From positions 1-18,015 of the forward strand of contig UQMQ01000037.1 in the NCBI GenBank assembly GCA_900542245.1: DNA of 18,015 nucleotides, written 5' to 3'. Each line of letters opens with the position of its first letter. Position 1 is the stretch's first letter. This stretch comes from an uncultured Eubacteriales bacterium. Its GTDB lineage: Bacteria; Bacillota; Clostridia; Peptostreptococcales; Anaerovoracaceae. Both the position numbers and the translations under genes were made by a program. The notes beneath the pieces are model-generated. The model was not told the DNA's origin, did not search any database, and saw only the letters and a program-made list of their open reading frames with translations. Below are positions 5,890 to 12,126 of the stretch, piece by piece.

Positions 5890-7245
5890 TTAGTATTTAC
5901 CGAGGGAGGATGCCAACGTTTCGTCCGGTTCCTCTGCGAAGTGATAATCCTTGCCCGGCAGTACAGCATTGAGCACGATGCCGACGATGGATGCAACAGC
6001 AAGACCGGTCATGTTGATGGTGATGCTGCCGATGACGATCGGAATCGCACCTGCTTCGGAGAAGTTGATACCAACCGCCAGACCGAGGATCAGCGCCGCA
6101 ACGATAACGTTTCTGGACTCCTGGAAGTTGGTCTTGTTCTCTACGACGTTTCTGACGCCGATCGCGGAGATCATACCGTACAGGATCAGAGATACACCGC
6201 CGATGGTCGCAGTCGGCATGACTTCGATGATAGCCGCGAATTTCGGTGAGAAAGAAAGCGCGATTGCGTAGATGGCTGCCAGCTTGATAACGAACGGGTC
6301 GTAGACCTTGGTCAGCGCCAGTACGCCGGTGTTTTCACCGTAGGTGGTGTTTGCCGGTGCGCCGAAGAGCGATGCGACTGTAGTGCCGATACCGTCACCG
6401 ATGAGTGTTCTGTGCAGGCCCGGGTCCTTGATGAAGTTCTTGCCGACCGTACCGCCGATGGCGGAGATGTCGCCGACGTGTTCCATCATGGTCGCGAATG
6501 CGATCGGTACGATGGTGATCACAGAGGTCAGAACCATGCCCCAGTCAGTATCGCCGTTTGTGAATACAGATAATCCGGTGTTCTGCCAGATGATCGGCAG
6601 ACCGAACCAGTCAGCTTCCTTGACCAGTGTGAAGTCTACGTTGTTGCTGACTGCCGCAACCGCATAGGAAGCGATGACACCGAGCAGGATCGGAATGATC
6701 TTAACCATCCCTTTACCCCAGATATTACAGATGATGACGACGACGATAGCGACCAGCGCGATCCACCAGTTGGCGCTGCAGTTGTTGATTGCAGACGGCG
6801 CCAGGTTTAATCCGATTGCGATGATGATCGGACCGGTTACGACCGGCGGGAAGTATTTCATGACGTTGGAAGAGCCCCACGCCTTACAGATCGCAGAGAG
6901 CACCAGATACAGCAGTCCTGCACAGGCTACGCCGATGCAGGCATAGGTCAGCGCCTTGGCTTCGGTCATGCCGGCTGCCACGCCCGCTTCCTTGACTGCT
7001 GCATAGCCGCCGAGGAAAGCAAAGGAAGAGCCGAGGAATACCGGCACTTTATTTTTGGTCACAAAGTGCATGAACAGGGTCGCAAGACCCGCGAACAGCA
7101 GAGTCGTGGAAATGCTCAGTCCTGTGATGATCGGCACCAGAACGGTTGCACCGAACATGGCGAACATGTGCTGCAGACCGAGCACCAGCGTTTTGCCGGT
7201 TCCCAGCTCACGCGCGTTGTAGATAGCTTCGTGTTGTGTTTTCAT
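5890..7245 (-). CDS. uraA: uracil permease (NCS2 family)
   Basis: 451 residues with about 14 hydrophobic segments, the size of UraA/PyrP proton-coupled uracil importers. Seen: LGLQHMFAMFGATVLVP near the N-terminus, FLGSSFAFLGG, the substrate-region motif MEHVGDISAIGG aligning with the EHVGH segment of E. coli UraA, and NTTYGENTGVLALTKV followed by GGVSLILYG. These distinguish the uracil branch from xanthine and urate transporters fairly well. The ATG at 7245 has a perfect AGGAGG six bases away. It is expressed from a strong promoter at 7451-7479 through a leader with a PyrR-type hairpin and a terminator, so uptake should fall when pyrimidines are plentiful. pyrR follows downstream. Confidence 0.94.
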   Translation of the reverse strand: MKTQHEAIYNARELGTGKTLVLGLQHMFAMFGATVLVPIITGLSISTTLLFAGLATLFMHFVTKNKVPVFLGSSFAFLGGYAAVKEAGVAAGMTEAKALTYACIGVACAGLLYLVLSAICKAWGSSNVMKYFPPVVTGPIIIAIGLNLAPSAINNCSANWWIALVAIVVVIICNIWGKGMVKIIPILLGVIASYAVAAVSNNVDFTLVKEADWFGLPIIWQNTGLSVFTNGDTDWGMVLTSVITIVPIAFATMMEHVGDISAIGGTVGKNFIKDPGLHRTLIGDGIGTTVASLFGAPANTTYGENTGVLALTKVYDPFVIKLAAIYAIALSFSPKFAAIIEVMPTATIGGVSLILYGMISAIGVRNVVENKTNFQESRNVIVAALILGLAVGINFSEAGAIPIVIGSITINMTGLAVASIVGIVLNAVLPGKDYHFAEEPDETLASSLGKY

Positions 7246-7328
7246 GATTGTCCTCCTGAATATGTATGCATTTGGAAGGAACATCTCGTTTTGTTTGTTT
7301 TACGTTTTCCGCGGCAGGCGCTTTCGAT

Positions 7329-7356
7329 AAAAAAAACAGCCCTGCATTTGCAAGAC
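7329..7356 (-). terminator. attenuator terminator in the uraA leader
   Basis: On the minus strand GTCTTGC, loop AAAT, GCAGGGC forms 7 pairs (two G-U), followed by TG and eight T. Its 5' arm TCTTGC (7350-7355) is complementary to GCAAGA (7402-7407) in the PyrR-binding hairpin upstream, giving the alternative antiterminator. A second weaker stem, CTCCGCA/TGCGGGG followed by GTTTTC, lies between them. Confidence 0.8.
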
Positions 7357-7400
7357 CATACCGAAAACCCCCGCAAAACCGCTGCGGAGTCATAATGTCA

Positions 7401-7433
7401 ATCTTGCCGGTCTCTCTGTACCGATTTAAAGAT
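7401..7433 (-). promoter_or_regulatory. PyrR-binding anti-antiterminator hairpin in the uraA leader
   Basis: On the minus strand a lower stem ATCTT/AAGAT, an asymmetric internal loop, an upper stem CGGT/ACCG and the loop ACAGAGAG reproduce the PyrR binding-loop architecture, including the CAGAGAG core and the GCAAG tail known from Bacillus. PyrR with UMP or UTP would lock this hairpin and allow the terminator at 7329-7356 to form. Confidence 0.8.
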
Positions 7434-7450
7434 GTTCTTTTCAATTTTCT

Positions 7451-7479
7451 ATCATAAGGGAAAAGGGGCTGCTTGTCAA
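7451..7479 (-). promoter_or_regulatory. promoter of uraA
   Basis: A perfect TTGACA (7474-7479), a 17-nt spacer and TATGAT (7451-7456) on the minus strand. The start would be near 7444, just ahead of the PyrR hairpin, with a leader of about 200 bases. Confidence 0.88.
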
Positions 7480-7514
7480 GATTTTTTTGGAAAAACATTG
7501 GCAAAATCACTGCG

Positions 7515-7548
7515 AAAACCCCCGGCATTCCGTGCAGAGCGCCGGGGG
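7515..7548 (-). terminator. intrinsic terminator of the alpha/beta hydrolase
   Basis: Perfect 8-bp GC arms CCCCCGGC (7519-7526) and GCCGGGGG (7541-7548) with a 14-nt loop. On the minus strand they are followed by TTTTC. It lies about 30 bases past the hydrolase stop and ahead of the uraA promoter, so it insulates the two units. Confidence 0.78.
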
Positions 7549-7579
7549 AAACCGATATGAGACTTGCTGCAGATGCGCC

Positions 7580-8524
7580 CTAGTCGATCAGACCCTCCGT
7601 CAGTACTTCGTCCATGAATTCGATGATGCCGTCCGCGACGTCGTCTTTGATCTCCGCATAGTTGTGTATCTCATGACGGAATCCGGTATAAAGCTCGGTC
7701 GTTACATCTTCATGCCCGGTCTCAGCCAGCCAGTTGGATACCTGATAAACCCCCTCGCCGTACATGCCGACCGGGTCCTGATCGCCGGCGATGTTGTAGA
7801 TCGGAAGCTCCGTCGGCACCTTGGCGGCCCATTCCTTTCCTTCGATGGACTGGATCATTTCCACGAAATATTTCATCGAACGGTTGGTGGTCGGTTTGGT
7901 GAACGCATCAAACGGGTCCGCCGCATGATCCTGCTGGACATAAGGGTCGTGGCAGATCCACTCGTTGCCGATCTTGATCTCGCCGCAGCGTCCGCACATC
8001 CAGCCGAGCAGCTCGCCGCCCAGCTCCGGGTCGGCTGCATCGCCCTGTCCCGCATCGATCAGCCTGTCAATCTTGGCGATGGTTTCCTCCGCAATCGGAA
8101 ATACACCACAGGTGCCGCAGAGGGTGACGCCGCTCAGCTCTTCACCGTATTTGGTCATAAAGTCGCGTGCGATCATCGAACCCATGCTGTGACCGTAGAG
8201 GAAGTACGGCAGGTTCGGATAAAGCTCGCAGACAAGTGCTTTGAGCTGATGCTCGTCCTCCATCATCGTATGGAAGCCCTGATGTCCCCAGTCGCCCCAG
8301 GTGTTGTTTTCGAGCGCGGTCTTGCCGTGTCCGACGTGGTCATCGGCGGCAACGATATAACCGGCCTCCATGAAGCTTACGATCATATGAAAATAGCGGC
8401 GGGAATGTTCGCCGAAGCCGTGGATCAGCTGTACGATGCCCTTCGGCGCACATGCCGGCACGTAGATCCAGCCGTAAACCGTATCACGTTCGTTAAAAGA
8501 TTTGAAACTAACTTCATGCAGCAT
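7580..8524 (-). CDS. alpha/beta hydrolase, monoacylglycerol lipase / lysophospholipase type
   Basis: 314 residues with the alpha/beta-hydrolase fold of the serine aminopeptidase S33 / Hydrolase_4 group. Members cleave monoacylglycerols, lysophospholipids or related esters. Seen: the oxyanion region LIHGFGEHSRRY (33-44), DHVGHGKT (62-69), the nucleophile elbow GHSMGS with Ser113, the likely acid Asp250 in AGDQDPVG, and the likely catalytic His284 in GFRHEIHN. There is no signal peptide, so it is probably cytoplasmic. The start has AAGGAGG about 9 bases upstream. It has its own promoter (8583-8611) and terminator, hence a single-gene unit. A 362-codon open frame on the opposite strand shows no recognisable motif and is discounted. 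Confidence 0.88.
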   Translation of the reverse strand: MLHEVSFKSFNERDTVYGWIYVPACAPKGIVQLIHGFGEHSRRYFHMIVSFMEAGYIVAADDHVGHGKTALENNTWGDWGHQGFHTMMEDEHQLKALVCELYPNLPYFLYGHSMGSMIARDFMTKYGEELSGVTLCGTCGVFPIAEETIAKIDRLIDAGQGDAADPELGGELLGWMCGRCGEIKIGNEWICHDPYVQQDHAADPFDAFTKPTTNRSMKYFVEMIQSIEGKEWAAKVPTELPIYNIAGDQDPVGMYGEGVYQVSNWLAETGHEDVTTELYTGFRHEIHNYAEIKDDVADGIIEFMDEVLTEGLID

Positions 8525-8572
8525 AGTAGAGTACCTCCTTTTTCATCCATGAGCGGAAATCCCGGAATTGAT

Positions 8573-8591
8573 TGATACCCTTATTGTATCA
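8573..8591. promoter_or_regulatory. candidate operator over the hydrolase -10
   Basis: The perfect 6-bp arms TGATAC (8573-8578) and GTATCA (8586-8591), 7 bases apart, cover the -10 and the start of transcription. This is a typical place for a repressor dimer. The protein is unknown. Confidence 0.4.
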
Positions 8592-8611
8592 TGCTTCCGC
8601 AGTCTGCACAA
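8583..8611 (-). promoter_or_regulatory. promoter of the alpha/beta hydrolase
   Basis: On the minus strand TTGTGC (8606-8611), a 17-nt spacer and TACAAT (8583-8588), with the gene start about 60 bases downstream. Confidence 0.7.
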
Positions 8612-8666
8612 GCGGCATGCGTGTAAAAAATAAGCGCAGCTTCTGTGAAAATATGCGTGATATTTG

Positions 8667-8691
8667 GTCGGAAATAGAGTGACATTCCGAC
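8667..8691. promoter_or_regulatory. candidate operator at the LysO promoter
   Basis: The perfect 7-bp arms GTCGGAA (8667-8673) and TTCCGAC (8685-8691), 11 bases apart, span the -35 hexamer. A direct repeat GAAATAGAGT (8671-8680 and 8693-8702), 22 bases apart and so on one helical face, overlaps it. Confidence 0.45.
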
Positions 8692-8707
8692 TGAAATAGA
8701 GTAAAAT
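8679..8707 (+). promoter_or_regulatory. promoter of the tandem LysO-type genes
   Basis: GTGACA (8679-8684), a 17-nt spacer and TAAAAT (8702-8707). Each hexamer is one mismatch from consensus. It predicts a leader of about 90 bases containing a hairpin. Confidence 0.75.
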
Positions 8708-8724
8708 AAAAGGAACGGGCAGCA

Positions 8725-8754
8725 TCAGACCATCGACTGGCAATATGGGTCTGA
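8725..8754 (+). promoter_or_regulatory. hairpin in the LysO leader
   Basis: A 7-bp stem TCAGACC/GGTCTGA with a 16-nt loop, between the promoter and the ribosome binding site. No U-tract follows, and it does not match a lysine riboswitch or T-box. Confidence 0.4.
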
Positions 8755-8805
8755 GCGGTTTTAGCGGCATTAGTTGAAAAAAGTTGGAGGAGAAGAAGAG
8801 ATACT

Positions 8806-9792
8806 ATGTCAGACATTATTTTGTATATCGGCATTATCGTTGTCAGCGGGATCGTCGGCAGCAGGGTGCGGGCGTATCGGGACAAACTCGGCTGGACGGG
8901 CACGATCCAGACGATGGCTATCGTACTGCTGGTGCTGCTGATGGGCGCACGTATGGGTGCGAACGAGGAGATCATTGCGAATCTGGGAACCATCGGACTC
9001 GCGTCTTTTGTTATGACCATCGCGATGATGCTCGGTTCACTGATTTTCCTGTTTCTGGCGAGAAAAGCGCTCGGATTTACCAAGAATGCGCAGATTGCAG
9101 CGCTGCACAGCGAGGAGCTTGCGGAAACCGCCATGGAGGAGGAAACAGAGGCAGAGAAGGGCGGCATGAACAAGATGACGCTGATTATCCTGTGCTCGGT
9201 CATTCTCGGTATGGCGCTCGGCTATCTGGTCGCCAGACCGCTGTTCGGGGAAAACATCGCGGCATTTGACAGCGCGGCGAGCCTTGGCATCAAGATCGGG
9301 CTGTGTATTCTGATGGTTTTCGTCGGTCTGGATCTGGGGCTGGAGGGTACCGTTTTGTCGATGATGAAAGAGGCGGGTCTGCGCATTCTGGTATTCCCGC
9401 TGGCCTGCATTGTCGGTACGCTGATCGGCGCAGCGCTCTGCGGTCTGTTGTTTAAGCTGAGTCTGCCGGAATCTCTGGCAATCGGCGCGGGCTTTGGCTG
9501 GTATTCGCTGGCGCCGGGCATCATCATGGAGGCAGGGTATCTGACGGCAAGCGCGATTTCGTTCTTGCATAATGTGATGAGAGAGGTGTTCAGTATCCTG
9601 CTGCTGCCGCTGATTGCCGCGAAGGTCGGCTGTATCGAGGCAGCCTGCGTTCCGGGCGCGCCGGCGATGGATGTCTGTCTGCCGATCATCAATCGCGCGA
9701 CACAGGGCAGGGGCGTGACCTACGGCTTTGTGACCGGCGTGACAATGAGCTTTTTGGTGCCGATCATGGTGCCGATCATGATTAACCTGTAA
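8806..9792 (+). CDS. LysO family (DUF340) lysine exporter, copy 1
   Basis: A 328-residue membrane protein of the LysO/YbjE family, which exports L-lysine in E. coli. Seen: an N-terminal block of three hydrophobic segments ending near residue 92 with MGARMGANEEI, then a short acidic linker (about 100-120), then the larger C-terminal membrane block with the family signatures GFGWYSLAPG (229-238) and APAMDVCLPII (285-295). E. coli LysO is 299 residues, so the linker accounts for the extra length. GGAGG lies rather far upstream (15 bases), with AAGAG nearer. A paralogue follows after 32 bases with the same layout, so the two are almost certainly co-transcribed and may act together. Lysine as substrate is inference from the family. 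Confidence 0.88.
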   Translation: MSDIILYIGIIVVSGIVGSRVRAYRDKLGWTGTIQTMAIVLLVLLMGARMGANEEIIANLGTIGLASFVMTIAMMLGSLIFLFLARKALGFTKNAQIAALHSEELAETAMEEETEAEKGGMNKMTLIILCSVILGMALGYLVARPLFGENIAAFDSAASLGIKIGLCILMVFVGLDLGLEGTVLSMMKEAGLRILVFPLACIVGTLIGAALCGLLFKLSLPESLAIGAGFGWYSLAPGIIMEAGYLTASAISFLHNVMREVFSILLLPLIAAKVGCIEAACVPGAPAMDVCLPIINRATQGRGVTYGFVTGVTMSFLVPIMVPIMINL

Positions 9793-9824
9793 CTCTAAAG
9801 CATCATGAAATTCGAGGGAATAAC

Positions 9825-10904
9825 ATGCTATTGTTAATATTATATTGGACGATTATGCTTATCTGCTATGCCGCCGCGTCGAAGCTGCGCGCGCATGCAG
9901 CAAGCTTTTCGTTTATTGACCGGGCGCTGAATATCGTGATCTATCTGCTCGTCTGCGTGATGGGGCTGCGCATGGGAGCGAATGAAGAGGTTACATCGAA
10001 TCTCGGAACCATCGGGCTGCAGTCCGTTTTGATTACACTGTTGACGGTGGGCGGCAGCATGCTTGCGGTGTTTGTGACACGCAAGATTGTCGGAATTGAT
10101 CGCCACGCATTGCCGGTCGTACGCGAAAAAAGCTGTGTGACAACGGCTGAGAAAGAGGTTGCTGCAGTGTCAGAGATCGCGGAGGAACTGGAAATCGCCG
10201 CGGAGAATGCGGTATCCGCCGTCGAGGCTTTTGAGGAAGCAAAGACAGCCGAGGTTGAAACGGCCGAGGCGGAACATGGCTCCGGTGCCAAGACGACTCT
10301 GCTGATTCTAACCTTTGTGATCATCGGCATGCTGGGCGGCTATTATGTCGTACCGCGTTTCTTCTCCGACCTGCAGATGTTTCAAAATATGTCAGGCACA
10401 TGGTTGACGATCGGCATCTGTATCCTGCTTGGTCTGGTCGGCTTCAGCATGGGGCTTTCGGGAACCGTGGTAGAAAATCTGAAGACGATTGGCTTTCGGG
10501 TATTGTTCTTCCCGTTCGCAGCTGTGGCGGGCAGTTTGCTGGCGGGCGTCCTGTATGGATTACTCTCGCCGCTGACGGTCGGCGAAGCGGTAGCCGTCAG
10601 CGCGGGCTTCGGCTGGTATACGCTTGCGCCGAGCATGATCACTGAGGCGGGACATGCGGTTGCCGGCGCGATTTCATTTATGTACAATGTCATCCGCGAG
10701 ACCCTTGGCATCATCATCATTCCACTGGCAGCGCAAAAGATCGGTTATATTGAAGCGACAGCGATTCCCGGCGTCTCTGCGATGGATGTCTGCATGCCGA
10801 TCGTTGAACGCTCCTGCAATCAGGAAACTTTGGTGTATTCATTCTGTACCGGCGCACTGATGTGCATCGTCGTACCGCTCTTGGTCCCATTGGTCATCGG
10901 ATGA
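9825..10904 (+). CDS. LysO family (DUF340) lysine exporter, copy 2
   Basis: A 359-residue paralogue of the preceding gene. The N-terminal block contains MGLRMGANEEV and SNLGTIGL, nearly the same as in copy 1, and the C-terminal block carries GFGWYTLAPS (261-270) and VSAMDVCMPIVERS. The linker (about 101-153) is roughly 30 residues longer than in copy 1, very rich in Ala and Glu, and probably a charged helix on the cytoplasmic or outer face. GAGGG about six bases upstream serves the ATG at 9825. A hairpin at 10910-10932 and the strong dyad at 10976-11038 end the unit. It may pair with copy 1 as a heterodimer or may have a different substrate; neither can be told from sequence. Confidence 0.87.
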   Translation: MLLLILYWTIMLICYAAASKLRAHAASFSFIDRALNIVIYLLVCVMGLRMGANEEVTSNLGTIGLQSVLITLLTVGGSMLAVFVTRKIVGIDRHALPVVREKSCVTTAEKEVAAVSEIAEELEIAAENAVSAVEAFEEAKTAEVETAEAEHGSGAKTTLLILTFVIIGMLGGYYVVPRFFSDLQMFQNMSGTWLTIGICILLGLVGFSMGLSGTVVENLKTIGFRVLFFPFAAVAGSLLAGVLYGLLSPLTVGEAVAVSAGFGWYTLAPSMITEAGHAVAGAISFMYNVIRETLGIIIIPLAAQKIGYIEATAIPGVSAMDVCMPIVERSCNQETLVYSFCTGALMCIVVPLLVPLVIG

Positions 10905-10909
10905 TTGCT

Positions 10910-10932
10910 GCGCCGCTTCACAAGGCGCTTTT
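10910..10932 (+). terminator. weak terminator after the LysO-type pair
   Basis: GCGCC (10910-10914) and GGCGC (10924-10928) form a 5-bp stem with a 9-nt loop followed by TTTT, six bases past the stop codon. It is short, so the larger dyad at 10976-11038 is probably the main stop. Confidence 0.5.
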
Positions 10933-10943
10933 ACAGTTATTTC

Positions 10944-10966
10944 GAAATGTCACAGCGTGATATTTC
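10944..10966. repeat. 23-bp dyad, copy A of a two-copy intergenic element
   Basis: The arms GAAATGTCAC (10944-10953) and GTGATATTTC (10957-10966) surround AGC. The 23-base dyad agrees at 18 positions with the one at 17128-17150. Both lie just past the U-tract of a minus-strand terminator. Confidence 0.5.
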
Positions 10967-10975
10967 CCGCATAAC

Positions 10976-11038
10976 AAAAAAAGGAACTGTCTCACAGCGG
11001 TGATGAAAAAGATGTATCAGCTGTAGGACAGTTCTTTT
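10976..11038 (-). terminator. terminator of lexA, probably bidirectional
   Basis: A long inverted repeat: GAACTGTC (10984-10991) with GACAGTTC (11027-11034), continued by inner pairs ACAGC/GCTGT and TGAT/ATCA. On the minus strand it ends in seven T, closing lexA. On the plus strand it is followed by TTTTG and TATTT, and could also stop LysO transcription. Confidence 0.8.
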
Positions 11039-11072
11039 GTATTTACGATAGACAGGGGCAGCAGCGATAAGC

Positions 11073-11753
11073 TTAGCTGAAATAGCGGAACACGCCCTTG
11101 ACCTTGCCCATGATGCGGACATCCTCGACGATGATCGGGCTCATGGTGTGGTTCTCCGGTTGGAGTCTGACATGGCCGTTCTCGCGGTAAAAGGTCTTGA
11201 CGGTCGCTTCACTCTCAAACCCGTCGATCATGGCGACGACGATCTCGCCGTTGTTTGCGGTTTCGGTCTGCTGTACAAGAATCAAGTCACCATCCATGAT
11301 ACCGGCTTCGATCATGCTCTCGCCGCGTACGCGGAGCATGAAGTTCGTGCCCTTTGCGGCGTAGCGGGACGGTACCGGGAAGCTGTCCTCGATGTTCTCG
11401 TCGGCGAGGATCGGTTTCCCTGCGGCGACGCGGCCGACGACCGGGATCTCGACGACATCCGGAACGGTCTGTACCGAAGCAGCGCCCGCATCCTGTGCCG
11501 GTGCGGCGGCAGCCTTACCTGCCGGGATGTGACCGAAAGCCTCCTGCGGGTCCACGACCATCAGCGCGCGCGGTTTAGAAGGGTCCTTGACCAGATAGCC
11601 CTGTCTGACGAGGCTCTCGATGTCCTTATGCGCAGTCGAGGTGGATTTGATATGCAAAGCAGTGCAGATTTCCCTGACTGTCGGCGGATATCCTTTGGTC
11701 TTGATCTCCGCTTTCATATAATCCAGAATTTTTTGTTCTCGTTCTTTTAACAT
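11073..11753 (-). CDS. lexA: LexA repressor
   Basis: 226 residues; represses SOS genes and cleaves itself when RecA filaments form. Seen: the N-terminal winged helix (MLKEREQKILDYM, then GYPPTVREIC with the recognition helix to about residue 60), an Ala-rich linker (about 78-95) making it longer than the usual 205, and the S24 peptidase domain. The cleavage site is Ala111-Gly112 in RVAAGKP, with nucleophile Ser146 in RGESMIEAGI and Lys186 in ATVKTFY. The ATG at 11753 has AAGGAG upstream. The frame continues to 11858, but that part would precede the predicted transcription start. A LexA box at its promoter indicates autoregulation. It is divergent from pyrG. Confidence 0.96.
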   Translation of the reverse strand: MLKEREQKILDYMKAEIKTKGYPPTVREICTALHIKSTSTAHKDIESLVRQGYLVKDPSKPRALMVVDPQEAFGHIPAGKAAAAPAQDAGAASVQTVPDVVEIPVVGRVAAGKPILADENIEDSFPVPSRYAAKGTNFMLRVRGESMIEAGIMDGDLILVQQTETANNGEIVVAMIDGFESEATVKTFYRENGHVRLQPENHTMSPIIVEDVRIMGKVKGVFRYFS

Positions 11754-11848
11754 CGCACTGCTCCTTTTCGTTTTCTGATCGCTGTGAACGGCTGCCGACG
11801 TGGGGCTCCCCTGCGTAGTATATGCGTTCCGTTCGTTCTCTTGCGAAC

Positions 11849-11877
11849 AGTTTACCATAAAACGAACAAAAAGTAAA
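11849..11877 (-). promoter_or_regulatory. promoter of lexA
   Basis: On the minus strand TTTACT (11872-11877), a 17-nt spacer and TAAACT (11849-11854). Both hexamers are moderate, as expected for a repressible promoter. The -35 overlaps the LexA box. Confidence 0.6.
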
Positions 11878-11886
11878 CAGATGTTC
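11875..11886 (-). promoter_or_regulatory. LexA box at its own promoter
   Basis: GAAC-ATCT-GTTT on the minus strand fits the Gram-positive SOS box core GAAC-N4-GTTY. Its GTTT half overlaps the -35 hexamer, so bound LexA would block the promoter. The nearby GTTCG/CGAAC pair at 11831-11848 has the opposite orientation and is less convincing. Confidence 0.6.
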
Positions 11887-11887
11887 C

Positions 11888-12016
11888 GGACTTTTTATTG
11901 TGATTTCGTTTTGCGTACCTTGTTAGCTTCCTTGTGTTTTTACTTGCGTGCGTGCAGGGTGCGTGCAGGCAAGGCAGTGCGCACAGCGGCAGCAGTCTTT
12001 CCATATCGTGGTAATA
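11888..12016. other. spacer between the lexA and pyrG promoters
   Basis: I see no gene. It contains a direct repeat GCGTGCAGG (11950-11958 and 11961-11969) and a GTGCGCAC palindrome (11977-11984) inside a GC-rich patch flanked by AT-rich DNA. No promoter beyond those of lexA and pyrG is apparent. Confidence 0.5.
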
Positions 12017-12042
12017 CACAAAAAAACACATATTTTTTTGTG
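12017..12042. promoter_or_regulatory. A/T-rich dyad upstream of the pyrG promoter
   Basis: The perfect 10-bp arms CACAAAAAAA (12017-12026) and TTTTTTTGTG (12033-12042) with a 6-nt centre end 7 bases before the pyrG -35. It could act as an UP-like element, a binding site or a transcription barrier. Confidence 0.45.
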
Positions 12043-12049
12043 AAAAACG

Positions 12050-12078
12050 TTGACAAATGTACTGAAAATCTGTAAAAT
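12050..12078 (+). promoter_or_regulatory. promoter of the pyrG-purB(-purA) unit
   Basis: A perfect TTGACA (12050-12055), a 17-nt spacer and TAAAAT (12073-12078). The start would be near 12085, giving a leader of about 140 bases. Confidence 0.85.
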
Positions 12079-12126
12079 ATCTCTGTTAAAAAGAAAAAAG
12101 TAAATCATGATGCAAAGGATAAGGTT

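Noticed and set aside
7487..8575. A 362-codon open frame on the plus strand, longer than the hydrolase it opposes
   Set aside because: It is antisense to a gene with a clear catalytic triad, promoter and terminator. The frame crosses that gene's terminator and promoter and has no recognisable motif.
8592..8805. Lysine riboswitch or T-box ahead of the LysO-type genes
   Set aside because: The leader is only about 90 bases, with none of the conserved cores; a simple hairpin is all that can be seen.
11754..11858. Upstream extension of LexA by 35 residues
   Set aside because: It would begin upstream of the predicted transcription start, and the usual LexA N-terminus begins at 11753.
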